A stretch of DNA of 64,000 nucleotides, taken from the NCBI GenBank assembly GCA_937952305.1, contig CALFZO010000061.1, forward strand, positions 1 to 64,000, read 5' to 3'. Below, piece by piece: positions 52,331-64,000 of the stretch. Position 1 is the first letter of the stretch. Every line of letters starts with the position of its first letter. The position numbers and the translations under genes were made by a program. The DNA is from an uncultured Anaerolineales bacterium. Lineage in GTDB: Bacteria; Chloroflexota; Anaerolineae; Anaerolineales; UBA6663. The notes below the pieces were generated by a model. The model did no database searches. It was not told where the DNA came from and saw only the letters and a list, made by a program, of their open reading frames with translations.

Positions 52331-53524
52331 TTAGGAAACATAGAACAGCGGGAAGAGCGCGTAGAACAGCGCGGCCTGCCGCACCTTTTCCAGGTCCACC
52401 TGGTCATTGGCGGCGTGTACGTACTGCTCCTCCTGCGGGCCCAGCCCGAGCGTGGGGAGGCCGGCGGCGCCGGCTGAGTAGGTGCCATCGGTGCTGAAGC
52501 GCCACACGCCCACCTCGGGCGCGCGGCCCCACAGTGCTTGCCCGGCCGCCAAGCCGGAGGCGAGCAGCGGATGGCCGTCTTCCAGGAACCAGCCGGGGAA
52601 GAAACTGGGACCATCCAGCGCCAGGCCGGTGTGGGTGCGCACCGGCTGGTCCGGCACGCGCGCGCTGGCGCCCAGCGGACTGACCACCGCCTGCACGCCG
52701 CCCAGCACGCTGGCCAGGCTTTCGCCGGGGGCCATGCGCCGGTCCACCGCCACCTCGCACCAGCTCGGCACCGAGTTCGGGGTATGCGGCCCTTCGATTA
52801 AGGACACCACCTGGGTGCCCGGCCCGAAGACCGGGTGCGACGGCAGGCCGGGGTTCATGGCCTCCAGCGCCTGGATCACGGGCAGCATCTTGAGCAAGGC
52901 GCTCTCGCCCAGGTGCGGCTGGCTGGCATGGGCGGCCCGGCCGGTGGTGCGGACGCGCAGCTCGCAGCGCCCGCGCTGGCCGCGGCGCAGGCCGAGGTTG
53001 GTGGCCTCGGCCAGCAGCACCGCTTCCGGGCGCAGACCGTCGCGCTCCACCAGCGAGCGCAGGGCGAAGCCCTCCGCATCTTCCTCCAGCGTGGCCCCCA
53101 TCACCACCACACTGAACTCGCCCTCCAGCTTGAGCGCCTTGAGCAGCGCGGCCGCGTACACGATCGCGGCGACGCCGCCCTTGCAGTCTGAGGCGCCCAG
53201 CCCGAACATCACGCCGTTTTCAATGGTCGGCTGCAGGGGAGGATGCGGCCATTCGCTTTCGTCGGCTACTTCGTTGGTGTCCAGGTGGGCGTCGTAGAGC
53301 AGCAGCCGCGGCCCGTGGCCCACCCGCCCGAGGGCGTTGCCGGCTGAGTCCTGCCAGACCTCGTCGCAGCCCACGGCCCGCAGTTCCGCCAGGGTACGCG
53401 CGACAGCCGGCCCCTCCTGGCCGGTGTAGCTGCGGATAGCGATCAGATCGGCCAGAAAGCGGGTTTGCCGATCAGCCAGATCGGCCATGGCGGCGCGCAG
53501 GCGAGGGAGGAGATCCGGGTCCAT
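52331..53524 (-). CDS. M20-family hydrolase, YgeY-like (first copy)
   Basis: 397-residue metallohydrolase. His80 and Asp82 (LLYDAHLDTNE), Asp113 (GLGASDCKGG), Glu147-Glu148 (ATLEEDAEG) and Glu173 (LLAEATN) form the dinuclear site. LRRGQRGRCELRVRTTGRAA and the late GPSFFPGWFLEDGHPLL segment resemble E. coli YgeY. The start at 53524 is chosen by fit; the ribosome-binding site is poor. It sits directly before ygeW. Two YgeY-like enzymes in one operon suggest two sequential deureidation or decarbamylation steps. Confidence 0.87.
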   Translation of the reverse strand: MDPDLLPRLRAAMADLADRQTRFLADLIAIRSYTGQEGPAVARTLAELRAVGCDEVWQDSAGNALGRVGHGPRLLLYDAHLDTNEVADESEWPHPPLQPTIENGVMFGLGASDCKGGVAAIVYAAALLKALKLEGEFSVVVMGATLEEDAEGFALRSLVERDGLRPEAVLLAEATNLGLRRGQRGRCELRVRTTGRAAHASQPHLGESALLKMLPVIQALEAMNPGLPSHPVFGPGTQVVSLIEGPHTPNSVPSWCEVAVDRRMAPGESLASVLGGVQAVVSPLGASARVPDQPVRTHTGLALDGPSFFPGWFLEDGHPLLASGLAAGQALWGRAPEVGVWRFSTDGTYSAGAAGLPTLGLGPQEEQYVHAANDQVDLEKVRQAALFYALFPLFYVS

Positions 53525-53596
53525 GTTTGTTTCGCGGGCCGGGCAAGCTCGGCCCGCCGTGGCGGCCACCTGCTGTGGAGCCAGCGGCCTCGGTCG

Positions 53597-54619
53597 TTAC
53601 ACCAGCCGGTAGTTCAGCGGCTCGCCGCGCAGCACACGCAGCAGATTATCGTAGTCGGCGGCGCGGTGCTTGGTCGTCGCAGCGATGGTCAGCCCGCCGG
53701 CCGCGATGTGCGGGGTCAGGATCAGGTTGGCGCCTGGGTCGCGCGCCAATTCCAGCAGAGGGTCGTCCGGGCGCAGCGGCTCCCAGTTGTACGTGTCCAG
53801 GGCGGCCCCGGCCAGATGCCCGGACTTCAGGGCCGCCAGCACGGCCTCATCGTCCACGGTGTCGCCCGAGCCGCAGCTCACCAGATAGGCGCCCGGCCGC
53901 AGGCGCGCGAGGTAGGCGGCATTCACAGTCGGCTCCGGGCCGGAGTAGGGCAGCAGGTTGCAGACCACATCGCTCTGGTCCGCGATCTCGTCCGGCGTGG
54001 CGTAGCTCACCTGAAAACGCGCCTCGGCCTCCGCCGGCAGCCGGCGGCGTTTGTGGTACAGCACGCGGCAGCCAAAGCCGCGCAGGCGCCAGGCCAGCTC
54101 CAGGCCGATCTCGCCCATGCCCAGAATGCCGACCACGGCTTCGTGCAGGCCGCGCAGGCCGGTTCGGCCGGACCAGTTATAGGCGAAGGTGTCTTCATCG
54201 CTCTGGCGCGGCTGGCCCCAGTCCCCGGCCTCCGCCGACACCCGCAGGGCGTCCCGCAGCCGTTTGAACAGGCCCAGGATTTGCAGCAGCATGTGCTCGG
54301 CCACCAGCCCGCAGCTGCTGATCGGCAGATAGCACACCGGGAGGCCGGCCCGGCGGGCGGCCTCCAGATCCAGGTCCCAGGTCTGGAGGCCGATGCGCTG
54401 GATCAGGCGCAGGCGGCGGCCCGCCGCGATCATCTCCGCATCCACCGCCCCGGAGCGCTCGCTGATCAGGAAGTCCATCTCGGGGAGCAGCTGCAGGATC
54501 TCGGCTCTGGGCGGCTCGCGCCGCATGCTGATCTCCAGCTCCGCCGGAGCGCCTTCCAGCGCCCACTGCTGTTGCTGCAGGCCGCGCTGCGTGAGGAACA
54601 AAACCCGCGCCTTGGTCAT
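53597..54619 (-). CDS. D-2-hydroxyacid dehydrogenase family protein, atypical active site
   Basis: 340-residue NAD(P)-binding protein. VGILGMGEIG (163-172) is the dinucleotide motif; the catalytic Glu280 (YNWEP) and His304 (TPHIAAGG) are present. The substrate-binding Arg normally found in the 'ARGxxVD' motif is replaced: the segment reads SCGSGDTVDDEAV with Ser251 at that place. The enzyme may act on a substrate without a carboxylate next to the hydroxyl, or be altered in function. It lies 10 bases after the LLM oxidoreductase gene, within the purine-type operon. No paralogue has this place in the E. coli cluster. Confidence 0.82.
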   Translation of the reverse strand: MTKARVLFLTQRGLQQQQWALEGAPAELEISMRREPPRAEILQLLPEMDFLISERSGAVDAEMIAAGRRLRLIQRIGLQTWDLDLEAARRAGLPVCYLPISSCGLVAEHMLLQILGLFKRLRDALRVSAEAGDWGQPRQSDEDTFAYNWSGRTGLRGLHEAVVGILGMGEIGLELAWRLRGFGCRVLYHKRRRLPAEAEARFQVSYATPDEIADQSDVVCNLLPYSGPEPTVNAAYLARLRPGAYLVSCGSGDTVDDEAVLAALKSGHLAGAALDTYNWEPLRPDDPLLELARDPGANLILTPHIAAGGLTIAATTKHRAADYDNLLRVLRGEPLNYRLV

Positions 54620-54629
54620 GGCCGAGCGC

Positions 54630-55679
<1,050 letters not shown>

Positions 55680-55696
55680 GGATTCGCCTCCTGCGG

Positions 55697-58629
<2,933 letters not shown>

Positions 58630-58633
<4 letters not shown>

Positions 58634-59463
58634 GACTGCGCCCTCCGCCAGGCCTCAGCGAGGGCCCGGCCGGCCAGTACGCCCGCCATCGCCCGCCGAT
58701 ACTCAGCGCTGCCCCGGTAATCCCCGGCTGGCTGTCCGGCCGCCTGCACGGCTTGCGCCGCGGCGGCACCTCGCGCCGGCGTCCAGGCCTGGCCGGCCAA
58801 GCCGAGCTGCGCGGCCGTCAGGCAGAATGGCCGCGGCCCGGCGCCGGCCACGGCCAGCCGCGCCTCCTGGCAGACGCCATCCGCCACGGTCAGCACGGCC
58901 ACGGTCGCCACAATCGCCTGATCCAGAGGCGAGCGCGCCACCCGGGCCAGCGCGGCGTGCTGACGCGCGGAGGCCGCCACGGTGACGGCAACGGGCAATT
59001 CCCTGGGAGTCGGCCGGAAGTGCGCCAACGGCGTTGTCTGCCGGGTCTGGCCCAACGTCACCACCGTCGCCTCGAGGGCCAACAAGGCCAGTTCCACCTC
59101 GGGCGGCCCCGCCTCCCCCAACAACAGGCCGCCCAGGGTCGCCACGTGGCGCAGACCCAGATGGGCGGCCAGGCGCGCGGCCTCGGCCAGCACGCCGTCC
59201 GCCAGGGAGCTCAAGCGCGGATGCTCGATGAGGGTCTGCAGGGAGAGGCCGGCCCCCAGGCTGAGCCGGCCCGTTTCGGCCTCGGCGACCTCGGCCAGGT
59301 TGAGCGGGAGCACATCGACCAACTGGGGACGATCCGGGAACACGCCCACGGGTGGGCGCGGCCCGATCAGCAGCGGGGCGGCTTCCACCGATTCGTCACG
59401 CAACCGGGCGACCGCGTCCGGCAGATCGACGGGGCGATAATAGACGCGCAAGCGCGTTGCCAT
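58630..59463 (-). CDS. FAD-binding subunit of xanthine dehydrogenase-type hydroxylase
   Basis: 277-residue CoxM/XdhB-type FAD subunit. LLIGPRPP, LSLGAGLSLQTLI, LAAHLGLRHVATLGG and the C-terminal ARALAEAWRRAQ region fit the family, though the typical FAD-pyrophosphate loop 'AGGTDL' is altered here. GGAGGAGGT directly precedes the ATG. First gene of the ten-gene leftward operon behind a TTGACA promoter. It carries electrons from the FeS clusters of the partner encoded just downstream to NAD or another acceptor. Confidence 0.85.
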
Positions 59464-59491
59464 AGGACCTCCTCCGCGGGGACGTTGCTCC

Positions 59492-59521
59492 AGACTAGCA
59501 CCACCCCGGACGGTGTGTCAA
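59492..59521 (-). promoter_or_regulatory. Promoter of the purine-type operon
   Basis: On the minus strand a perfect TTGACA (59516-59521) and TAGTCT (59492-59497) with an 18-base spacer, about 29 bases before the GGAGGAGGT-led start at 59463. Confidence 0.7.
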
Positions 59522-59527
59522 GCTTCA

Positions 59528-59540
59528 CTAAACTATTTAG
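59528..59540. promoter_or_regulatory. Candidate operator palindrome upstream of the purine-type promoter
   Basis: CTAAA-CTA-TTTAG is a 5-bp inverted repeat around 3 bases, immediately upstream of the -35 box, in an AT-rich island inside GC-rich DNA. It may bind an activator or repressor; the regulator is not identified. Confidence 0.4.
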
Positions 59541-59601
59541 AGTTCGGCTCAATTCACCCCGACGCGCGGCGCCAGACGACACCAGGCCCCGCCCGGCCGG
59601 C

Positions 59602-60774
59602 CTACCCCAGCGTGCCGAAGAGCTTGGCCGTCGGCACCAGCGCACCTTCGGCGAAGCGGGCCGGCCGCAGCGGGTGCAGGAGCGCCGCCGCCGCCGCGTC
59701 GCCGGCGATCAGGTCGGCCATCACCTCGCCCACCGCCGGCGCGATCTTCATGCCCTGGCCGCTGAAACCGGCCGCGCAATACAGGCCGGCCAGCGGCAGA
59801 GCGCCCAGCAGCGGCTGCAGGTCCGGCGCCATCGTCACCAGCCCGCTCCAGCCTTTGCGCAGTTCGCCTCGCTCCAGGCCCGGACAGCGCGCGATCATGC
59901 GCTCCGCCACCCAATAGCCATAGTCCTGGGCCGGCACCGGGCATCCGTCGTCGACGTCCACCCAGTCATTGCCGATCGTCTCGTCCAGCGAGCCGCAGAT
60001 CAGCAGCCCCCCGCTCTCCGGCCGCGCGTAGATCAGGTTCAGCCCGTCCAGAAAGCTGATCCGTGGCGAGGCCTCCGCCGGGCCGGCCAGTACGGCCACC
60101 GAGTGGCGGTTGGGGCGCAGCGGCACGTCCAGGCCGCTGGCACGCAGAAAGCCCGTGGTCCACGGTCCGGTGGCCACCACCACGGTCCCGGCCGAGATTG
60201 GGTCCGTGCCCGTGCGCAGCCCGGTGACACGCCCGCCGGCCTGCTCCAGCGTCAGGGCCGGGCTGCCCTGGCGCAGCGTCACGCCCAGCCGCCGGGCGGC
60301 GTTCACCAGCGTGTTCGTCAGCAGCATCGGGTCGACGTATCCGCCCTCCGGCGCCCAGGAGATCACGGCGGCATCGTCGGCCACGCAGGCCGGTTCGAGG
60401 GCCGTGAACTCCGCCGGGGTAAGCAGGTCCATCCGGCCGCCCGCGGCCCGCACCGTCTCCGCCACTGCCCGCAGGCCGGCGGCGGCCGGCTGCGCCACCA
60501 GCAGGGCCATGCCGGTCTCCACCCACCCGCACTCGTCGCCGTACCGCGCGTGAGATTGTTGGAAAGCGCGCAGGCTGCGCAGTTGCAGCTCGGCCGCCGT
60601 GGCGTGATGCGCGAGCAAGTCGATGCTGGCCACCGACACCCCGGTGCTGCCCGCGCCGAGCGCCTCGCGCTCGAGGAGCAAGATGCGGCCCAGGCCGCGG
60701 AACGCCAGGTGATATGCGAGGCTGGCGCCCGTCACCCCGCCGCCGACCACGATGACGTCGAAGGTCTCGGCCAT
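59602..60774 (-). CDS. FAD-dependent oxidoreductase, DAO family
   Basis: 390-residue flavoprotein of the D-amino-acid oxidase/sarcosine oxidase fold. VVVGGGVTGASLAYHL binds the ADP part of FAD, LLLEREALGAGSTG follows, VVVATGPWTTGFL and LYCAAGFSGQGMKIAPAVGE complete the pattern. No signal peptide. Candidate substrates are amino acids, N-methyl amino acids, glycerol-3-phosphate or 2-hydroxyacids. It is the last gene of the aldolase-kinase-mch operon, 12 bases downstream of the cyclohydrolase gene, so it may oxidise an intermediate of that pathway. The substrate cannot be fixed. Confidence 0.85.
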   Translation of the reverse strand: MAETFDVIVVGGGVTGASLAYHLAFRGLGRILLLEREALGAGSTGVSVASIDLLAHHATAAELQLRSLRAFQQSHARYGDECGWVETGMALLVAQPAAAGLRAVAETVRAAGGRMDLLTPAEFTALEPACVADDAAVISWAPEGGYVDPMLLTNTLVNAARRLGVTLRQGSPALTLEQAGGRVTGLRTGTDPISAGTVVVATGPWTTGFLRASGLDVPLRPNRHSVAVLAGPAEASPRISFLDGLNLIYARPESGGLLICGSLDETIGNDWVDVDDGCPVPAQDYGYWVAERMIARCPGLERGELRKGWSGLVTMAPDLQPLLGALPLAGLYCAAGFSGQGMKIAPAVGEVMADLIAGDAAAAALLHPLRPARFAEGALVPTAKLFGTLG

Positions 60775-60786
60775 CGCTCGCCTGCC

Positions 60787-61758
60787 TCAGGCCGCGGCCT
60801 CGCCGAGCAGCGACTGTTTCAGCACGGCGGAGTTGATCTGGCCGCCCACAAAGGTACGCCCGGAACGCAGGTTGTTGATGAGGACATGGGCCGGCGAATC
60901 CACCAGGTGCGGCACCTGGAACCAGTTGCGCCCGAAGTTCTCGAAGATGCGGGCGAAGGGCAGCCCCCACAGGTCGCCAGCGTGCACGTCGAAGCACAGG
61001 CGCGCCACAACGGCCTCGATGGCGCCGTCGTCGCCGTCGGCGTAGAGCATGGTCGTGCCGCCGTAGATCAGGCAGTCGTTCACCCGCCCCATGGCCTCGC
61101 CCTCGTCCGGCGCGATGGGCGCCACCGGCGCCACGCCCCAGCCGTAGCAGACGGTGTGGATGTCGTACTCGTGCACCAGCAGCTTCACCATCACCTGCTC
61201 CACCGTGCGCGAGGCCACCTGCACCGAGCCCACGATGCAACCGGTGGGCGCGTAGACGACGTAGACGTTCTCGGGCCGCACCTGGCAGGCGTCCGCCACG
61301 TAGCGGCACACGTCGTCGCTCGGCGTCCGCGTGGTCTGCAGCTGGATTACCACCGCCTCGGCCCGGTCGGTGTAATTGGCGCGGGTGGACCACTGGTCCT
61401 TGTGCGCGATGGCGCGCGCCGGCCCCGAGCCGATCGGCGCGAACTCGCCGTCGCCCAGCTTCCAATCGCCGGCCTGGGAGGCCACCGTGGCCAGCACCGG
61501 ATGGTCGACCCAGACTTCGATGGACGGCAACGTGCGTGCGCCGAGCGCGAACTTGCCAAAGGCCGCCCGCCCCAGCCCGCCCAGGCCGGCCTCGACAAAA
61601 ATGCGGGCCGCCTCCCAGCTTCCCGGGCACTCCAGGCCCATATCCACCAGGGTCGCCCCGCAGGCGGATTTCGCCACCCGGATCGAGAGCGCCTCGGCGC
61701 GCTCAATCGCGTCGCGGATCATGGCCACGGCGGCCCGGTTCACGCTGTAGTTTTCCAT
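60787..61758 (-). CDS. mch: Methenyltetrahydromethanopterin cyclohydrolase homologue
   Basis: 323 residues, the usual Mch length. The start MENYSVNRAAVAMI, GATLVDMGLECPGSWEAARIF, the AIGSGPARAIAHKD segment, VYVVYAPTGCIVGSVQVASR, VAPVAPIAPDEGEAMGRVND and LIYGGTTMLYADG are Mch signatures. The enzyme opens methenyl-H4MPT to formyl-H4MPT in methanogens and methylotrophs. No other H4MPT gene is visible in the window, and the setting is a sugar kinase and aldolase operon, so the homologue may serve in formaldehyde/C1 handling or have another pterin substrate. GGGAG precedes the ATG, which is chosen over a longer in-frame reading. Confidence 0.9.
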   Translation of the reverse strand: MENYSVNRAAVAMIRDAIERAEALSIRVAKSACGATLVDMGLECPGSWEAARIFVEAGLGGLGRAAFGKFALGARTLPSIEVWVDHPVLATVASQAGDWKLGDGEFAPIGSGPARAIAHKDQWSTRANYTDRAEAVVIQLQTTRTPSDDVCRYVADACQVRPENVYVVYAPTGCIVGSVQVASRTVEQVMVKLLVHEYDIHTVCYGWGVAPVAPIAPDEGEAMGRVNDCLIYGGTTMLYADGDDGAIEAVVARLCFDVHAGDLWGLPFARIFENFGRNWFQVPHLVDSPAHVLINNLRSGRTFVGGQINSAVLKQSLLGEAAA

Positions 61759-61790
61759 GCTGATCGACTCCCAAAATAGATGGTTGCGGC

Positions 61791-63302
61791 TTACCGTCCG
61801 CGCCGCTCGGCGCGGGCGGCGTGGAGGGCCCGCGCCAGATGCTGGTACTCGGCGAGGCATTCCCGATACAGGTCAGCCAGGGCCGGGTTGGGCTGGACGC
61901 GCGCCACGGCCGGCTGCAGGCGTTCGAGGGCGGCTTCCAGGCTGGGAAAGGCCCGCACACCCCAACCGGCCAGGACCACGCCGCCCAGCGCGGCCCAATC
62001 GGCCTCGCCGGCGACGACCACGGGCACGCCGGCCACGTCGGCCAGGATCTGCGGCCAGACCGGGCTGCGAGTGGCACCGCCGGCCAGCCACACTTCGGCG
62101 ACCGGAATGCCGGCCGCGCGCAGCTCGTCGAGCGCCCAGCGCACTTCGTAGGCACAGCCCTCCAGCACCGCGCGGCTCAGGTCGGCGCGGGTGTGGCTGA
62201 GCCCCAGGCCCAAAAAAGCGCCTCCGGGCAAGGCCCCGGCCATCTGGGAGGGGCCGCTGAGCGACGTAAACAGCAGGCCCTGGCTGCCGGGCGGGCTGGC
62301 GCGGACGGCTTCAGTGAGCGCGGCATAGGCGTGCGCGGGCTCGTCGTCGCCGGCCGGCCAGAGCTGACGCAGCCACCACTCCAGGGTAGCCCCAAACCCG
62401 CCCACCAGCTGGCCTTGCAGCCAGCGCTCCGGCACGGCATGCCAGTAGACGTTGACCCAGCTCGGGATGCCGGCCGGCGTCGGCGAGGTGACGGCGCTCA
62501 TCATCACCCAGGCCGTGCCGGTGGAGAGCATCAGGCGCCCCGGCTCCGTCAGGCCCATCGCCAGCCCGGCGCAGGGCTGGTCGTTGCCGCCGGCGATCAC
62601 GGGAGTCCCGGCCGGCAGTCCGGTCAGCGCGGCCACCTCGGCCATGAGGGGTCCGATCACGCTGCCCGGTGGATGGATGGCCGATTGCCTCGCCGGGTCC
62701 ACCCCGCCGATGGCGCACAGGGCCTCGCTCCACTGGCCCGTGTGCACATCCACCAACAGCAGTTCGGAGGCCGCCGACGTGTCGGTGGCGAAGAGGCCCG
62801 TCAGACGATGGATGAGGAAATCGGCCACGCCCATGAAGCGGCGCGCGGCGGCGTGCACGTCCGGGCGGTGCCGGCGCAGCCAGCCGATGGACGGCAGCGG
62901 CAGGCCGGCGAAGGGATACCAGCCGCTCAGGCGGCGGATGGTCGCGGCCGTCCCATCAGCCCCCCACTCCGTCATCAGGTCCTGGCTGCGCGTGTCCAGC
63001 CAGGTAATCATGGGATACACGGGCTTGCCAGCAGCGTCGGCGAGGATGACAGACCCGGACTGGGCTGCCAGGGCCAGACCTAGAATCCGGTGACCGCCGG
63101 CCGCAGCCCGCTCCGCGATCTCGCGCAGGACCTGGAGCAGGGCCTGCCAGACCGCCTCGGGATCCTGCTCCACCCAGCCGGGCTGAGGCGTGAGGAAGGG
63201 GTAGGCCTGGCTGGCCGTGGCGAGCTCCCGCCCGTCCAACCCCAGCAACAGCGCTTTGGTGGCGGAGGTCCCGATATCGAGGCCCAGGATGGCGTCTGGC
63301 AT
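61791..63302 (-). CDS. FGGY-family carbohydrate kinase
   Basis: 503-residue sugar kinase. LGLDIGTSATKALLL begins the ribokinase-like fold, GGNDQPCAGLAMG contains the catalytic Asp, and LPGGAFLGLGLSHTRADLSR and LAGGATRSPVWPQILADVAG are the FGGY C-terminal motifs. It is close to xylulokinases but not grouped with an isomerase here, so the substrate may be a ketose or polyol other than xylulose. The start at 63302 has GGGAG upstream. It is flanked by a class I aldolase gene 19 bases upstream and mch downstream, so a route of phosphorylation followed by aldol cleavage is likely. Confidence 0.88.
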   Translation of the reverse strand: MPDAILGLDIGTSATKALLLGLDGRELATASQAYPFLTPQPGWVEQDPEAVWQALLQVLREIAERAAAGGHRILGLALAAQSGSVILADAAGKPVYPMITWLDTRSQDLMTEWGADGTAATIRRLSGWYPFAGLPLPSIGWLRRHRPDVHAAARRFMGVADFLIHRLTGLFATDTSAASELLLVDVHTGQWSEALCAIGGVDPARQSAIHPPGSVIGPLMAEVAALTGLPAGTPVIAGGNDQPCAGLAMGLTEPGRLMLSTGTAWVMMSAVTSPTPAGIPSWVNVYWHAVPERWLQGQLVGGFGATLEWWLRQLWPAGDDEPAHAYAALTEAVRASPPGSQGLLFTSLSGPSQMAGALPGGAFLGLGLSHTRADLSRAVLEGCAYEVRWALDELRAAGIPVAEVWLAGGATRSPVWPQILADVAGVPVVVAGEADWAALGGVVLAGWGVRAFPSLEAALERLQPAVARVQPNPALADLYRECLAEYQHLARALHAARAERRGR

Positions 63303-63321
63303 GTGGGCTCCCGTGGCGCGG

Positions 63322-64000
63322 TCAGGCGCCGCGCTCCAGGAGACGCAAGGCGTCGTCAACCGTGGCGCCGCCGTGGACGAGCGCGGCCACAGCCGCCGTC
63401 ATCGCCGCGGGCCGCTCGGCCTGGAAGATGTTGCGGCCGATGGCGACGCCGGCTGCTCCAGCCGCTAGCGCGCCGGCGATGTTCTCCAGCAGCGCGCGCG
63501 GATCGCCCGAGCGCGCCCCGCCCAGGATCACGGCCGGCACATAGCAGGTGGCCGCCACCCGCTCGAACCCGGCAGCGTACGGGACCTTGACCCAATCAGC
63601 GCCCAACTCCGCGCCCACCCGCGCCGCCACCGCCACCGCTTCCACTGTGCGCGCCTCGGGCGGCGCATCAAAGCCGCCCGGCTGCATCTCGCCCAGCACG
63701 GGCAGGCCCCAGCGATGGGCCTCGGCCGCCGCCGCTGAGAGCGCGTGCAGGCTGGCCTCCTCCTGCGGCGTGCCCGGGAAGGCCGAGACCACCACCGCGT
63801 CCGCTCCGATCCGCAGGGCATCGGCGACACCAAAGAAAGGGCCGCTTGGCTGCATGCCCCCGAGGGTGGTGGTGCCGCCGTCCAGACGCACAATCAGGCC
63901 GAGCGGCGCCAGCTCGCGGGCAAAGCGCCGGGCGGTGCCGTAGGTGGTCAGGACGGCGTCGGCGCCGCCGGCGGCCACCGCCGCGATCACGGCGCCGGGC
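63322..64000 (-). CDS. Class I aldolase, DhnA/FbaB/LacD type (N-terminus outside window)
   Basis: The last 226 or so residues of a Schiff-base aldolase of the DeoC/FbaB/LacD superfamily. GGADAVLTTYGTAR comes near the left of the visible part, DWVKVPYAAGFERV carries the probable Schiff-base Lys, PAVILGGARSGDP and AAGVAIGRNIFQ bind phosphate. Reading is open through the right window edge (PGAV before the first GTG at 63990), so the true start is not in the window. It probably cleaves the phosphorylated sugar made by the adjacent kinase; archaeal-type fructose-bisphosphate aldolase or an ADH synthase-like enzyme are alternatives. Confidence 0.85.
   Translation of the reverse strand, partial: PGAVIAAVAAGGADAVLTTYGTARRFARELAPLGLIVRLDGGTTTLGGMQPSGPFFGVADALRIGADAVVVSAFPGTPQEEASLHALSAAAAEAHRWGLPVLGEMQPGGFDAPPEARTVEAVAVAARVGAELGADWVKVPYAAGFERVAATCYVPAVILGGARSGDPRALLENIAGALAAGAAGVAIGRNIFQAERPAAMTAAVAALVHGGATVDDALRLLERGA

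Noticed and set aside
58753..61779. A 1,008-residue open frame on the plus strand
   Set aside because: It lies antisense to the FAD subunit, DAO oxidoreductase and mch genes, which have clear family motifs; the translation is Arg/Gly/His-rich and shows no domain. High-GC codon use produces such antisense frames.

Overview
The window is GC-rich (roughly two thirds G+C) bacterial chromosome with dense, mostly short-spaced operons. The mix of families suggests a member of the Chloroflexota, Anaerolineae-like: a MalT/LuxR ATPase regulator, an HTH-STAND-WD40 protein, many unrelated glycoside hydrolases, a GPH sugar symporter and a fused rhamnulose-phosphate aldolase/dehydrogenase. This placement is an inference; there is no rRNA, and I recognised no tRNA, CRISPR array, insertion sequence or phage gene.

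Region 1 (1-4360) holds a LuxR/MalT-type regulator cut by the left edge, a clear terminator and two small membrane proteins. Region 2 (4363-20853) is a leftward pentose/deoxyhexose operon: alpha-L-rhamnosidase (GH78), GH3 glycosidase, GPH transporter, RhaD, RhaA, a bifunctional rhamnulose-1-phosphate aldolase/lactaldehyde dehydrogenase, RhaB, XylA and XylB. A DeoR-family regulator is transcribed divergently from a 90-bp gap holding two interleaved sigma70-like promoters in an imperfect palindrome. Region 3 (21169-25670) carries a GH43 beta-xylosidase and a large poorly classified glycoside hydrolase, both leftward.

Region 4 (25971-39763) is the most striking part: a rightward run of 13 genes. 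It begins with a DgpA-like Gfo/Idh/MocA oxidoreductase, a small DUF6379-like beta subunit and a xylose-isomerase-like alpha subunit, the gene set known from C-glycoside deglycosidases. An alpha/beta hydrolase, a small unknown protein, a complete Dpp-type ABC importer and a GH3 beta-glucosidase follow, then a second, diverged alpha/beta pair in the opposite order. The simplest reading is import of a plant glycoside, oxidation of the sugar at C3 and cleavage of the glycosidic bond by elimination, possibly including C-C linked glycosides.

Region 5 (39903-46996) has a 1,221-residue HTH-STAND-WD40 protein, a small membrane protein, a membrane-anchored protein with a possible clan CD (gingipain/caspase-like) His/Cys dyad, and an unknown soluble protein. 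Region 6 (47136-59463) is a second long leftward operon behind a TTGACA promoter: FAD subunit and fused FeS/Mo subunit of a xanthine-dehydrogenase-type hydroxylase, a LLM flavin oxidoreductase, a D-2-hydroxyacid dehydrogenase relative, YgeY-like M20 hydrolase, YgeW-type carbamoyltransferase, hydantoinase/dihydropyrimidinase, an XdhC N-domain protein, SsnA-like amidohydrolase and a second YgeY-like hydrolase. The content closely parallels the ygeW-ygeY-hyuA-ssnA-xdh purine/urate degradation set of enteric and gut bacteria.

Region 7 (59602-64000) is another leftward operon: a class I DhnA/FbaB-like aldolase (cut by the right edge), an FGGY kinase, a methenyl-tetrahydromethanopterin cyclohydrolase homologue and a FAD-dependent amine/hydroxyacid-type oxidoreductase. 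Start codons were moved inward from the longest open frame wherever a ribosome-binding site, a 4-base overlap or family N-termini supported it.
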